This document shows, in pieces, positions 12,506 through 26,900 of a stretch of 64,000 nucleotides of DNA. Both the position numbers and the translations under genes were made by a program. The stretch covers positions 34,877,526-34,941,525 of the forward strand of contig OY365806.1 in NCBI GenBank assembly GCA_959347315.1, given 5' to 3'. The stretch comes from Bimastos eiseni. Lineage: Eukaryota > Annelida > Clitellata > Crassiclitellata > Lumbricidae. Below the pieces are notes generated by a model that worked only from the letters and a program-made list of their open reading frames with translations, made no database searches and was not told the DNA's origin. The number at the start of each line of letters is the position of its first letter. The first letter of the stretch is position 1.

Positions 12506-15500
12506 ATGTCGTGAGTACCATTTTAAAGTGTGATATCGATAATAGTTTTAAGCGAAACGATGTTGTGGAAATTTACTTGACGGAATTATGTATGGCGTGA
12601 CTGGGGCCGGTAGTTCTCTTTCTGGGGCCTCGTGGAGTTTCTGTGGCCGAATGTTCGGCCTAAAAACGCTTAGAAAAATAACTATTGCGGCCGAAAGTTC
12701 GACAAAATTGCACAGAGGGGGGGGGGTATTTTCGGCAAACATTTGGCATAGGGGTATTTTTCTATGTACGAAATTTCGCAAGGCGCTGAATACATATGGC
12801 AAGAGGGACGTGTTGTATATGACGTAAGTGCAACCCTTATGGCACTCATTGCATGGGTTAGTAACTAAGTAGGTATAGTCTTTATTGCCCCACAATGGGA
12901 CATTTTATTGTAAAGATGACATACTATAAGTAATAATGAAGTATCGTGATAATACGGTCTAGGCAATGGTATTGCATAGTTATTTTAAAAAGGTTAGGTA
13001 TTGTTATCGATGCAGATATTAGGTGTCCTGATTGTCTGTTGTGTTCAGGGTTAACGTTATTTAATTCGCCATTAGAACAAAGGTGCATCTCAACACATTC
13101 GTTTCAAGACCCTTTCGCTGTGTCCTTGAGTCTGCCTCTGCCCACCTTCTTGCCCTCTTTCTCCTATGTTCCACATCGGGCCTGCTTTCTATTATGCAAC
13201 GGGTTTGCCTGCCTTCCTCTGCCCACAGACTGCTGGTGGAGCCCCGCATGCGCTCTGCCATTGCAATTACAAATTACCTTAATGGCGTATGAAGCACTAA
13301 ACCGTCGATTTCAAACGCCACAAGCCAATACACGACAGCACTTTCTATCGTTCTTCTAATTACCGTGTTGTGAATACAGGATGCTATGTTATATGAAGCA
13401 TTTGCTTCTGCCGGGTAAGAGGTAAAAGTCAGGTTAAACATCGTGAGGGTCGGTTAAGGTTAGTGTAGTTTTTAGTCATAAGCAAAGCAGGGAATCCTCC
13501 GTGCATATATAGTCTATGCTGTGGCTCATGTCTGAAATATTTATGTATTGTAGGAAAATACCCCCGAAGGTGCAATTTTGCCAAAAGTTCTTTGTGGATA
13601 CGACACTAATACTGACCCTAGCCGACCCTCACGATGCCTTATCTGACCATAGCAGACCATCACGGTGTTATTGACAGTACACAGCGCCAATGGTTGCTCA
13701 CAGGTCTTCACACGTTAAATTTTGTATGGGTTGGGCCGTATTAGTAAAAATTTTCGCTTGTATCGCGGCCAAACTTTCGGCTGCAGAAGATTTATCCTCT
13801 TAAAAAAGATTTAACAATGGCCACAGAAGTTGAGCCGATTCTGAAGCCTGTTTCGAGTACAGCAGTCGATATTTTTAGTGGGTGTTACTGTGTATTCGAG
13901 CAGAAATTACGTTTGGCATAGGCATGCAACTGACCTGACCTAAAAATACCGTCAGGCCATATATAGTAATTTAAGTGTGCTGAAATGGATATTATGGCAT
14001 AGGAGGTTTTGAAAATGCATGATGCTTCTGCAGCCGAAATTTTGGCCACACAACGAGCGGAGTAATTACTGCTGCAGTTGAAGATTTTGTGCATACGCTT
14101 ACAATCCAGCCTGAGCCGAAACAGGAGCTTTTGTTACAGTGCTTAATAGCAAAATCAAAATTAGACCAAACTAAATGCTGAACTAGTGTTTACTAAATAC
14201 TCAAATGCTGAATGTTGTGCCATAACCTAGCAGGGTAAATGTTTGGCCATATGCCCCAAAATATTACAAGAAGTTATCCAAGGTTTAGAGCAGACTCGTT
14301 TACCATTTTAGCATTATTATTTCAGTAATCCACCTTCCATTTAGGCAAAACTTCTTTTAATCGATCCAACTTTTATTTAAGCAGGAATTCTTTTATTCAA
14401 TCCAACTTCTATTCTACCGAATATAATGTAATGAGCGAATAATTTAATTAGTCTCAAACAGATTAGAGTTTTAGGTGAAGTTAGAACTAGTAAATACTAT
14501 ATGGGCAAACGATACTCTGTGTCTATGTAAATCACAGCGCCTTGCAGTATTTTGTTCTGACCTATCACAGCGGGTTAAAAGATGCCATATATTATACGTG
14601 ATATATCCGAAAGTGCCAGTTCCCGATACTGTAAGATTGCAATACAAAAATTTAGGATCCTTGTCTCAGAATGTTTTGTTGAATTCATACCATCATAAAG
14701 AGCAGTCCTTTAGCTAACACTAACTATCTATAGAGTAGAATTGAACTAAAGTCAGACCCTATGCCAAAGGCAACTAAGTCTCATATCTTGTAACTTACTG
14801 TGGTGTGTCAGTATGTCAAATAAACGAAGATACATATATTAGCTAGCCTTAGAGGCAGCCATAGGTATGAAGTGGTAGTGACTGTATACTGTTAGCAAAA
14901 GTTATGACTGGGTGGCCAGTCCTCTCCCTCACAGCCTAGCCTGCCCTCGGATAGTGTACGTTCAGTGTACTCATAATTATAGCCGAGTTTCTTTAGGAGT
15001 CCAGATGAAGCAGAATACTCGAGGTGCATTATAATTAAACAAGGATGAGTTTTTCAATTTTCTAATATTTAGTATAGAATTTATGTGAAGTACTAAAATA
15101 GTTTATCTTGGATTCATTGTTGATATTTTAAATGTCTTAATAATGAGTCTGATTGTATTTGAATGAAAACAGGTCCCTTGCACAAAAACCCAAGAGTGAA
15201 ATGACCCCAGAAGAACTCGCTCAGAAGGAGCAGGAGGAATTTAACACTGGACCACTTTCTGTTCTGACCCAGTCTGTCAAGAACAACACTCAAGTTCTGA
15301 TTAACTGCCGCAATAACAAAAAGCTTTTGGGTCGTGTGAAGGCTTTTGACAGGTAAAACATATTACAACAAAACTTCAAAGTTATATATTTTGAACTAAT
15401 GCTCATAACAATCTATGGAACAGACACAACAGTGCAAACATTGGCTTCCGTTGAAACTGGCTGCAGCGGTCGAGGCAATGTGGTCGCCTTACGAAAAGTG

Positions 15501-16034
15501 CACCTTCTATTTGCTATTTGAGTAGTAGAGTCAGATAGTCTTATCGGATGGAGTTTATTGGCTTGAAATTGATTATTTTTGCAGTCCATCATTATTATCA
15601 CAAAAAAGACAAATTATTAGTAGGCATACTACAAGCTTATGATGACTTCAATTCATGAAGAGTCCTGTAAGGCTGAATGGTGAATGTTGCTACATAACTA
15701 CGGCTGATGTAGTTATTAATATATTCGTCTTCTGCTATTAGTTGCTAGATATTAGGATTGCTCCAGAGTAATTCTGCTCCTCTGTTTGGAACACATTTCT
15801 TTCAGATTGTCATGTTGAGATTGTCAGATTTAAATGAATGAAACCATTGTAAATTGTTGTGTTAGGCATTGCAACATGGTCTTGGAAAACGTGAAAGAGA
15901 TGTGGACTGAAGTTCCAAAGACTGGAAAGGGAAAGAAGAAGTCAAAGCCGGTGAACAAGGACCGCTTCATAACCAAAATGTTTCTTCGAGGTGACTCCGT
16001 CATTCTGGTGCTGAGGAATCCACTTCAGAGCTAA
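12506..16034 (+). CDS. SNRPD2: Small nuclear ribonucleoprotein SmD2
   Basis: Three coding exons: 12506-12510 (ATG TC, then a strong GTGAGT donor), 15173-15352 and 15866-16034 (stop TAA). They give 117 aa beginning [20 protein letters not shown]. Human SmD2 is 118 aa and nearly identical from [11 protein letters not shown] onward. The Sm1 motif spans about residues 35-65 ([20 protein letters not shown]) and Sm2 is near the end ([15 protein letters not shown]). SmD2 is a core ring protein of U1, U2, U4 and U5 snRNPs, assembled around the Sm site. Exon 1 is inferred: phase 2 at 12510 fits exactly the single leading base of exon 2, and the resulting MSS start resembles the human MSL. An alternative would be a split start codon supplied by some other upstream exon. 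The first intron is 2.66 kb. Confidence 0.95.
12511..15172. other. SNRPD2 intron 1
   Basis: This holds a run of ten G at about 12716-12726 and two blocks of the GACCCTCACGATG repeat (13420-13470 inverted, 13595-13680 direct). There is also an open frame at 12946-13359 without recognisable similarity. I see no gene in it. Confidence 0.65.
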
Positions 16035-17992
16035 ATCGTCAGTTCGGTTGTTTAGCTGTTGGTGGCTGCATGTCCACTGAAAGAAATATTCCACGTTTTT
16101 CGGAAAAACTGTTTCACGATTTATGAGAATCTGTGACTTCGTTGTACTGTCTGAAAATATTTGTTTAATTAGGACGGTTGCCAAAATGAAACGAGAGGAA
16201 ATTGAGTAAAGCTCTTGGTTTTTAGTCTCCTGTGTGTCTTAAATGAATCAGAACTATAATAACCATATTCATTTGAATTTTGCATTATGCATATAAAATC
16301 AAAGGTTTGAAAAGTTTGATTTAATTCGGTTTATGCTTACTTCTTGGTTATGAGGTCTTGGTTAGTGTTAATCACATCTTAAAACCTGTTTCATGACCAG
16401 TTGTATGTTTTACCAAATTTCTTTAATGGGCTTGATCACGGACATTGTACTGATATAACCGAGCCTCTGTGTAGATGGAGACACACATATTGGTCCTGGC
16501 TCTGCATGTGGTTGAACCCTTCATCCCGTTTGCAGATGTTCTTTATGGATGACAGCATTGCTTGTTTGATACATGTTTCTTTCAACGCTGGCCCTCGAGT
16601 TTCTGGAATGTGGCTGCTTCAATGATAGACCGAATGAAGTACAAACATGATGTTAAAAACCCTACAGGTCATGTGGCCTTGTGTAACATATGTATGCACT
16701 TGCAATGGATCATATAAATGTTATATAACCTGCAGTAGCTTCAAGCATTTATGTAAATGTGAATTTATATGAGGTCACAGATTGACAATGTGCATACATT
16801 AAAACATTGTATTCCAATGTTTAACAACAATCTAATGGTACACAAAAATGATCAACACTGACACAACATAGTATTATAAAAACTACAAAATGACTAGACA
16901 CTTAGGTGAGAAGGAATCTGCATTTTACAGTCTTCAATTCTACCAGAACTGTTCTTCGTTGTGTAGTGTAATTCTTTATAAAACACTTCGCGATGGCCAT
17001 ATTATCAGAAACCAATATACAAAACTGTTGAATTTACTGTAAACACTTTCACTAGAAATGTGACCTAGCATTGGCACAAAATATTGAAAGTCTGATATGG
17101 CATCACTTGGCGATGATATGTTTAACCAGCATCAGTCCCAAGTATGAGCAGCTTTGGTATAGATATTTGGTCTCCAACATGGTATTCGTTTAGCACCAGT
17201 TTAACCATGGGCACCAACAAATAATATTGCACTATGCAAATGTGCATTTCCTTGCACAATAGTCCTTGCATAAGGAATTTGAACTCGCACATTTCACATT
17301 GCTAGGGAAGTGATGCTTTATTAAACACAGTTGGTACAATGAATTCAACAAATGCCATCATCCAGAGGTCACACATAATAGTTTGGGGTTTTATCTTGCC
17401 TTCTTCACCAACGTTTCAGAATATTTTTTCTCTCTTCTAAACTACCACTGACTTATGTCATGTGCATTAAAATAAAGGTGCTACAGAAGTCTTCAGATAA
17501 GAATAGATGTGTCTTGATGGTCCAAATCTCACAGAGCAAATTCGTCCTACCTTTGGGAATGTTTAAACATACCTGCAACTGAGATAAGATGCTGTTTAGG
17601 CCCAGTAAGCTTTTACAAGGGCTGTTAGGCCAGGCTTAGGTATGGATTCAGGTAAAGATCAAAGTGCCACAGAGAAAAGGCAAAAAACTGTATCAATTTA
17701 AAAATTTCAACAACTAAACTTCAATGTAAAGAGATCAAAGCTACTCTGAAACGAGTCCAAGACTTAATCGATTTTCAAATCTGTCCTCCAAATAACTTAG
17801 GGAGTGCAGTACAAGCATAAGCCTTTCTGAACAATCGATGTGTGCCAATCGACTGGTGTTAGCTGATGATGCTTCCACTTCCATACGTCTGGCTATGAAA
17901 ACATGAAGTGATAAAATTGCCTTCCAAATAGCAGAAACCATAATCTCAAAGCACGCTGGTACTTGAAAAGCTACGACACCAGACATGTTCTT
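16035..17992. other. Convergent 3' intergenic region, SNRPD2 / vezatin
   Basis: About 2 kb between two convergent stop codons, presumably the 3' UTRs of both genes. A TTTATT at 17317-17322 reads AATAAA on the minus strand and is a candidate vezatin poly(A) signal. No clean AATAAA is obvious just after SNRPD2. No coding signal is seen. Confidence 0.55.
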
Positions 17993-20900
17993 TTACATGG
18001 TCTCAGCATCACCATCATCGTCGGCCACATCTCCGTCACTCCAGTCGTCGCCGAAGGTCTCCATGTTGAGTGCTGCCATATGGTGAGACTTTGCGACAGC
18101 CATGCGTGCAATAGCAGACGAAAAGAGTCCAGTGATAGAGGAATGATCTTCATCATCAGCAACTGGCTGCTGGCCCAAGAGATTACCATCTGAATCCAAT
18201 CTATTCTCAATGCAACCACATGCCTTTGATCGACAATTATCACCATCTTGATTGTCACATGAAATGTCATGCTTTCTGGAATTGTGATGATCACACATAG
18301 TTTCATGTTTCTTCACACTTATAGCATGGCCTGACCTTTCCACAGAGTTCGTTGTGCATGTCATATCTCTGCTGTTGCAGTTCACTTGTGTCTTGTCTGT
18401 TTGCATAGCCTCTGGGTCACTTAAAGGTTCAGTAGACTTGACTAACTGGTTCCAAATCTCATCACCAGGTTTAGCTATGCTTTCAGTAACCTCTTGTTCA
18501 TTGGATTTGCCTTTCTTCCTGTTTGCCCCATCATCCATTTTCAGCAGGGCTGCTTCCTCTCGTTTCAACATCTCTTCTGCCCTCACTGCGATCACTGTCT
18601 TCAGCTCAGCCAACACACGAACTGCTTCTGGCTGACTGCATCTCTCCTCCTAAAGAATATAAATATTAAAAAATCCGGTGAGATTATCATTTACTCATTC
18701 AGGTCTCTAACTGCAAGAAAACTTCAAACTAAAACCTCTCTGTGTTCTGCCAAGCTTATCAATTAATTCATTTATTAAAATAACTTCTCATCTGAAAGCC
18801 TATATCTATCTATATGTTCTATAACTAGGTTTTGTAATGTCAGATGCATTGGTCACTGCCAGCTGCCATAATATGCTCCAAATTAATCCCCCAAGAAAAA
18901 GTGATAACTTGCATTTTCAAGTAACAGCTGGTTGCTGTTCTCTGCCACATCGTCACCTTCATCTGGGTAGCCTTCGAATACCTGAAGAGGACAAAGATAC
19001 AGATGCAGCCAGACATATGGGTTTAGACATAAATTCTAGCATAGTTCAAATTCTAGCATGAAACCCGAAGACACCATTATATAACCCAAATCACTTCACT
19101 GGCTTAAAGTCGCCCAACGCATCCACTACGAAATTGCATCTATCACCAACAATGCACTTCAAACCTCTCAACCCTCTTACATTCATCAACTACTTACAAT
19201 CCAACAGCCCGGATCAACTCGCCCATCGTCATATCATTCTCTGTCTCGACCTCCAGGCTCATCTCTGAAATTCTGCAACCGCTCCTTAGTTAATGCCGCA
19301 CCAGCACTTTGAAACGGACTCTCAAAAGAACTCCATCAGTTTGCTCATCGCCCCATTCCACCTGCAAACATAACCTCTCCTTCACTTTCACTATCCTCTA
19401 CTATTTTCCATTCACGAATAAAAACCGAACTCCTCAATGTGTCCTATCCAGATTCTACTCCTGCACCCCCACATGACAACCCTCATCACCGACTACCACC
19501 GTAGCACCATGCTGTCTCCTCGGCTTCACTCCCTGGATTTCGACCTGGCACCGGAAAGAAATGAGAGGGTTGGCTATTGAGGACCTGATTTGGTAAAACG
19601 CCAGTGCACAAGCTGGTCTCCCTGACGTGGCTCTTACGGGCGCTGAGAAATTTTCGAGGATTTACATTACATTAGCATACATGAAGATACTTGTACAGAT
19701 GCAGATATGTACTTGGGATAAAGATCAAGACATGCATGTACAATATTGTACATACAGGTAGAGAAAAGCAAAGAAAATATCAAGAAGGATTAATTATCAG
19801 ACCAACTGCAATCCAGACAGAAAGGCATTACAGTGTGTAGACTTCATCTTAATTGTTAAATAACAATACATTCAGCCAGTTTAATAACCAGTACATGTCC
19901 CTTCTCTTACACTGTTTGCACATAAGTCAGTTAAGTTTAGAGGTTCAAGGCAGTCCCAAGCGTATGTACTTAAGCACATCTTCATCTGTGACTCTCTTCA
20001 TTGGTTTCCTGCACCTCAACCCATACAGTTTACAGTTCTTACTCTTATGTGAAACTTATCTTGTTGGTTCTGCCCAGACAACTTTTGGCTCTCGATACCA
20101 GAGTGTCCTCCATACCCCAAGTTTTCTGTCCTTGTCAGTTTCGTAGGCATTTGAAGACCTTCCTATTTTCACCTAGCAGCCGACTTGCGTCTAGTAGCGC
20201 CGATGATTTTGAGCTTGATTTTAAAATTTTCATTTACAAATTAAGCGAAATTAATTATAATTACTTTAACTTGTGCTTTGGAAATATTATAATACTAATT
20301 ATATCATTATAATTGTTGAAAATATAGAAAAAGGAGAATACCTGATCCTCAGAGACAGGATCACAGTCTGGTATGACCGACACAATAATGCCTCCTCCAT
20401 CACTAACATCCCTCGCAGTTATCACTCCAGCGGCATTGTCCTTGATTCCTGTCACACCATCATGATTCAATGACTCAGACAATATGATACAACCGTAATT
20501 CGATAATAATGGCCACTTTACAAAAAGTTCATATAAGTGCACATTGAAGCCACACAACCATTAAGAGGGCATCATGAACGGCATGTATCGCCTGTACTGA
20601 CCGAGGCAGCCGATGTAAACTAACAGAGTAACTAACCATAAATACCTCACAAGAAGGTCTTCTCTGTAAGCCTTCATCAACTGTCCACTCATCCATTTTC
20701 CACAACAGTCATCAAATTGTTAACACTCAGTGAAGCATTTGCTGACATTTCTCTGATATGTCATATTGGGAAAGATTCCCAGGCATTATTGGTTTTTGCA
20801 TTACCACCCAGGTCGCAATATGACTCGTCTGTGCGGCTATTGTCTGCTACTTTTGATGAGGCTTAGTCAAGGCCAATAAACTCTTTCTTAACCCATCAAA

Positions 20901-23900
20901 GATTTAATTCCTGCTACTGGGCACTCCGCAACAACTTAAAAAATTTGACTGGACTAAATCTTTGAGATTGGGTGACTCGATTGTTTGCCTGGCAGACACT
21001 GCCTGTCACTCAGATGTTGTTTTAAATTCTACAATGTCTCGCTCTAACTATGCAAATAGCATTTATTTGTAAATCACCATAAATTTTCATTCATGACAAA
21101 CACAGAATTAGGCATTTTATGTGCCCATGTCTTCAAGGATATTCCTGACAAATGCTCTGGTTTCAAGTCATCTAGAATTAGTGTAACACTGTCAACGTCA
21201 TTTTGTCCTCAACTTAAGACATAAATCTTTCAAATTGTATATCCACCACAGCCAGCTTTCTCTGCCACAGGGACCGACCTTCTGGATATTGATCTGGATC
21301 TGGCTTGTTTTGACACGAAATACCAACACTATAGAAGCGCTAATTAATAATAACCATACAGGATTGATGATGATAGAAGGACAATCACCTTCTGTGTCTG
21401 TATCCTGTTCTCCATTAAACCTCTTCAGATGCGCTGACAGCTCATCGCAGCAGTCTCGGCAGGCAGAGAGGTCATGACCTATGGCCTTGAGGTCAGAAGC
21501 CAACTGCATCCTAAGACGGGTCACGTCACTGGCAGATTCTGAAGTATCGTCTTCACCTCCTTCACAGACTGACTCTAGCTGTTCATCAGCTGGTTGCAAC
21601 CTATGTAAAAGATAAACAGCAGTACTTCACTTAAAGCAGACGATTGTTCAATGATGGAGGCTTGGTCAATCAAATAATTCATTGCCTGCTGTTCCCACTA
21701 AAATCAATGTAGCAACGTGTACTCATTTTACAACTGAGTTTGCAAATGAACACAAATAGAACAGAAATCTTACAAATTTATTTCTGCTCTGGCTGGGATT
21801 TGACCTCCTGACCTCTGGGGTGACAGACTAACACTTCAATTAGACCAAAAAAATACCCCAGAAAATAATTGAGGGGCTTTTCAAATGTGCCAAGCAAAAG
21901 ACAGAACTAATCAAACATGTCCAATTAATTATTTATTTATTACCGAAATTTGATACTGCCCATCTTCCAACATTTTTTGCTCCGAAGTGCATACACATGC
22001 CTCGACAACGCAATTACAGTCGTATTGCAGAGCAAATGTGAGCGAAGGACTTGCTCAAGGTCCCTACACAGTGATGCCCCAGACGCGGGTCGAACGCGTT
22101 CGATCAGCGCACACTGATGTCGACCGCTCTAGCCGATCGACCACTGTGCCACACAATTGTCTATATGGTCCTGAAGCTGAAATAAGTAAAGGCTATTTCT
22201 CTGTTGATGATATCACATCAAAATGCATATTAAAAAGATGCAAGTTTTAAAGAAGTTTTATGACAAAATTCGTGTTATAAGTAAGGCTGTCGATGGGTAG
22301 CCGCTCGAGGCTGACTACACGGGTAATGAAATCGGTTTTCGGGTACCCGAAATTCCGTAAAAATGCGCGATTTTACCCGAACATATGCCAGAAATATTCC
22401 GTTGGTCATATCGGCTGACTGCCCGGACAATGAAATCGATTCTCGAGTGCCCAACATTCCATAAAAATGGGCAATTCCCTACTTTTCCGAAAAAAATATC
22501 CGCGCGGTCAGGTAACCGACCACGCAGATAGACGGGTACTCAGGTTGTGATTTCAACATTTTTTGACAGCCTTAGTTATAAGCAGGTTTTGGAGAAAATG
22601 TAGATATTTGTCAATTTCTATTGAGATTGGCTTATCCAAGGCATGCCTTTGTGCTGCAGACAGCAAGTGTAGTCTAAGACTGTGCACAGTCAGGTGTAGC
22701 ATTCTTGCAGGTGATGAGAAACTTTTTGATCTGTGTCGAACGTCTTTTGCATTGATATTTGCCATCTTCATTTCGAGCTCTTTGTGCAAAACGTAAGCAG
22801 CCTTCATTAGCCGATCATTTTCCTTCAGATGCTTGCTTAGCCACTCCACAACCTCCAGCTGTTTGGAAAACCCTACAACAAACCATAACATTTCATAGCG
22901 CTTCTGTGAGGTCTAGCATATGTTTCTCCATCAACATAAAGGAGTGCCAGTTGGTCAGTGTCACAGTATATTTATTTGACTGTCCTTATTCCTCATCTTT
23001 AGTGCAGCAAATGATGAGAACCTCAGAGCAGAATCAGATATCATGAAGATATTATGTAAATGTAGTGAATGTATTAATATTTATAAATCCCTTATAAAGG
23101 GAATTACAATAAGCTATCATATAGCATGCTTTTTATGCTCAGTTAGCACAATTTTATATAATTGTTTGCTGCTTAGAATAGAATAATTTGTAATGCTGAA
23201 ATATTGAACAGAATCTAATCTAACAATGTCTACAGTGTCATTATCACAATGCAAAATGCATCAATTGACGGGCTCTTCAAGTGAACTGTAGCCCAAAATC
23301 ATAATCCATTAAAGAAATTTGGAGAAAACCAACAGATCATGAAATCAACACAATATGCCCAATAAACAACATGCGATGAGCAGTAATTCATCTCCATCTG
23401 ATTTACCAGTAACGGAAGCGGCATAATCGTTGCCCTGCATAAGAAAAAGAAGACACAGCACACGAACGAATTCCGAGATGTGAACATCCATCATCTCCAC
23501 CATTGACTACAATAGACAGATCACGTTATGTCATCAGACAATTGCAAGACGACGCTATCTTTAAAAACGCTATGGTCCTGAAATAAACTTATGTTACCCA
23601 GTTATATATATACCTAACCTACTTTGAAGCGCACCATGGTATCATAGCGGGGAGCAATATAAATCTCTAGCTATGAAGACTTCCATAGTGACAGTAAATA
23701 ACAATCAGTAATCATAATCAACTTGTCAAACCGTAATTCTCATAAACTGAACTGTAATCCTTTCAAACTCTAACTTTATTAAATACTTTCTGAGAGATTC
23801 TTAAAGTCTTAATCACAACAACAAACACAAATGTATTAGTATCAGTTTTTGATGCAAACATAGTAAGACTTAAGACTTTAGGAGACACAAACAGGTTGAT

Positions 23901-26900
23901 ATAAAATCAGAAAATTTAGCTAAAGCCTGTGAGAACTGATGACCGACCTTGAGAGCATCAAGGCAGTAGTTGTCAGTTGCAGCAGCCAGCTTGATGTCGT
24001 CGGCATCCTCAAGCATCATGCATGGACCATATTCACTCAGCTCAAGGTGTGACATGTACTTTGTCACATCACCCAACTCAGTGCCTGAAGTAAATCTAGT
24101 AACAGTCTTGATTAAGGCAAACTCATTCCTGGCCAATTGACAAATGGATAAACTTCCTCTCTTAGACAGGCCAGTAACATGGTTTGGACTCATTCACAAA
24201 TTCTGTTCAGTAAATTCATACAACACTTCTTGACAGAACATCCTGATCAAACTGGAGCATCTGTCAAGCTGAAAGGTTCTTAAAGGAGCTATATAAATGT
24301 CTAATAACAATATACTATGCAATTCCTCTACCAAGCCAAATTTCTTAAAGGCATAACATAAATACTCAGATACAAACACATATATGTACAGCCCATATAG
24401 TCATATACTAATCATAACAGCAACAAAACCTTTCATAATTCCAAATAAATCACCTTAAAGCCAGAATATTCTGCCGTGGATGTAAACTGCTGTCAAATAA
24501 ACACCAAAATAGCAGGACTAATACCTAAGGGACAAAATTGCCGCAAAATAAATTTTGCATGGATAAAATAACACTGCACTAACTAGTTTGATTATTACAT
24601 AATTATTACAGTCAAGCCATTTCTCCTTCTTCACACAATGACACAAATGAGACATCAAACAGACAACCAAACTGGGAAATCAGAAATCAAACTGGGAATC
24701 AGGACATGGGTTAACCAACTTCATATACCAGACAAAAAAATTTGGATTCATTACAAGAGGTATTAGTGAAAGCCAAGTAAATAGTTTTAGATGATGCCTT
24801 TGGTAACCTTCTCATAAGGAGGACAGTTCAACATGACTAGCATTAAGAGACCTTTCGTTGAGATTGCCCATGCAGAACCATAAGGATACTGCGCTGAACT
24901 CGTGAAGAGTTCGATTGTTGCTTCTCTGAAGTCCAGAGTGACTTTTCTTGCTCGATGGAAGACAGCACGACGTAAATCGGGGCACTGGCGCTCAACAGTG
25001 GCATGCAACCCTGACTCAAGTCGAGATATTGGGGCAGTTACCCTGCAAAACACCATCAGGAAATTAGTCCATCTTTGCCCTATGATCAATTTCATCAGTA
25101 AATTCTATATGAAGCATAACTGCTTAATATTCTAATCCACTCAGTCTGCATCTTCCTCTCTCTCATTCTACCTCCTCTCCTTTCTCTGCCGCTTTACCTC
25201 CCTTCCTTGAACCTATGCACTCCTGTAATCGTTTCTCCAACTCATAATAGCAAACATTAAAATTAAGTTAGCACTTAAATAATAAATTTAATTAAATTAA
25301 AAGTTGATGAAAATTATGAACTAACAAAACAATGCGTCTTACATAGTGAAACCTCGTTTAATGAGCTCTGATTCGTGAATGAAGAATTTGGCCTTTTTAA
25401 CAAGCCGCTGAAATTCGTGAATCTCCGTCAGAAGCATAGTGGCTGCATCATTCAAGCGCTGAAGTCGACCAACAAGACGGCCAGCCATGGCAAACTTAAT
25501 GGTCGCTGGCAGCAGAGCAACAACCGTCATGATGACAGACAGGATGTCCAAGGCATAGAAGAAAAAGCATGTCGATAGGTCCGGTGACTTCATGTAGAAC
25601 ATTCGGAAAAACCCGTAACCCATCGTTACACCAAGAACACCAACCTGGCTACAAAGACAATGATACATAAATCATATATATAACCATATTTGCCTATATA
25701 CACAATTAAAGTCACAACCAATTAAATAGCAGACTTCTAAGTCACAGTCCAATAATGACATCCGACTTTCTTTCATTTTACAATTGACAACATGTCTCTG
25801 TTTATCCACTAACTGGGATGCAGTCTTGGTCTTGACATCTAAGTCTGAAGATGGTTTAGAAATGCAATGAACATCTCATCTCAATTTAATATTGGATGGA
25901 TAGGCCAACACCTCCCTTGGTCATGCCACAGATTTCCTCAGTCTTTGGGAAAGATGTCTTGGGTCTCGTAGATCCCATTCTTATTTATTGAGCTGTTGGG
26001 GCAGTACTGAGGTTTTTGATGTCTGTGAAAAGTAAAAAAGTCTCAATACAGGCCATTTTCACCACCAAGTATTGACTATTTTTGGTGCATTGGCCCTATT
26101 ATTCCCAATTAGTTGTTTTACATATAATGAGATCTAGCACACCATAACTTACCACTGTATCAGTACTTAAATAATACCTCGTCTATTTGGCATGCGAGAC
26201 CTAGGATCAATGGTTTGTCATAAATACAAATCAGTTACAATACAAGTCAATGGTTGATTTCGACAGAGTAGAAGTGAGTTCTGGTGTCGCTCTGTTATAC
26301 GTTATATGACAATACAATTAAAATTTCATAAAGTCCTCTAAACAAAGTTCTGAAGTTCACAGTGAAGCTAGGTGACAGGAAACATTAGAAACCACGAACA
26401 GACTGAAAGCGGTAAGTCTACAGCTAAGAGCCTACAAGGTTTACAAGCATGAATGGGTCCAGTTCCAGAGGCACCAGCAACTGCAGATGATAGTTGTCCA
26501 CAGCCACATACCAGAACAACATACTTTCAAATGGATGCTGATCAAAGGCAGGAATGTTACTCAACACATTCATATGGTATGACAGGTATAAGGGACCTGA
26601 TGGCAGATGACGCTTTATACAATAGCACTTACGTCAACATCTGGCCCATGATAGTATCACTTGGCTCTTCTGTTTTCTCGTATCGTAAAGATGCAGCAAA
26701 GCTCTCAACATATGCAGCATCGTCTTCACACAATGCCGAGTTCTTAAGCGCATCCTCCAGGACCTGACTGGTTGTCTTGTGGCACTGCAATGATAATTCA
26801 GATCACAACTCAGTGTAATATGATGTAACCTTGATGCACAAACATTCCAGGAAATTTCTCAATAGCACAAACACTATAATTCCATACAAGAACACGTATG

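Noticed and set aside
12946..13359. 137-codon open frame in SNRPD2 intron 1
   Set aside because: Low similarity to anything known, Pro/Leu/Cys-rich, and inside an intron.
22030..22160. A true tRNA gene
   Set aside because: It has box A/B-like words but no complete cloverleaf, and it is fused to a SINE body.
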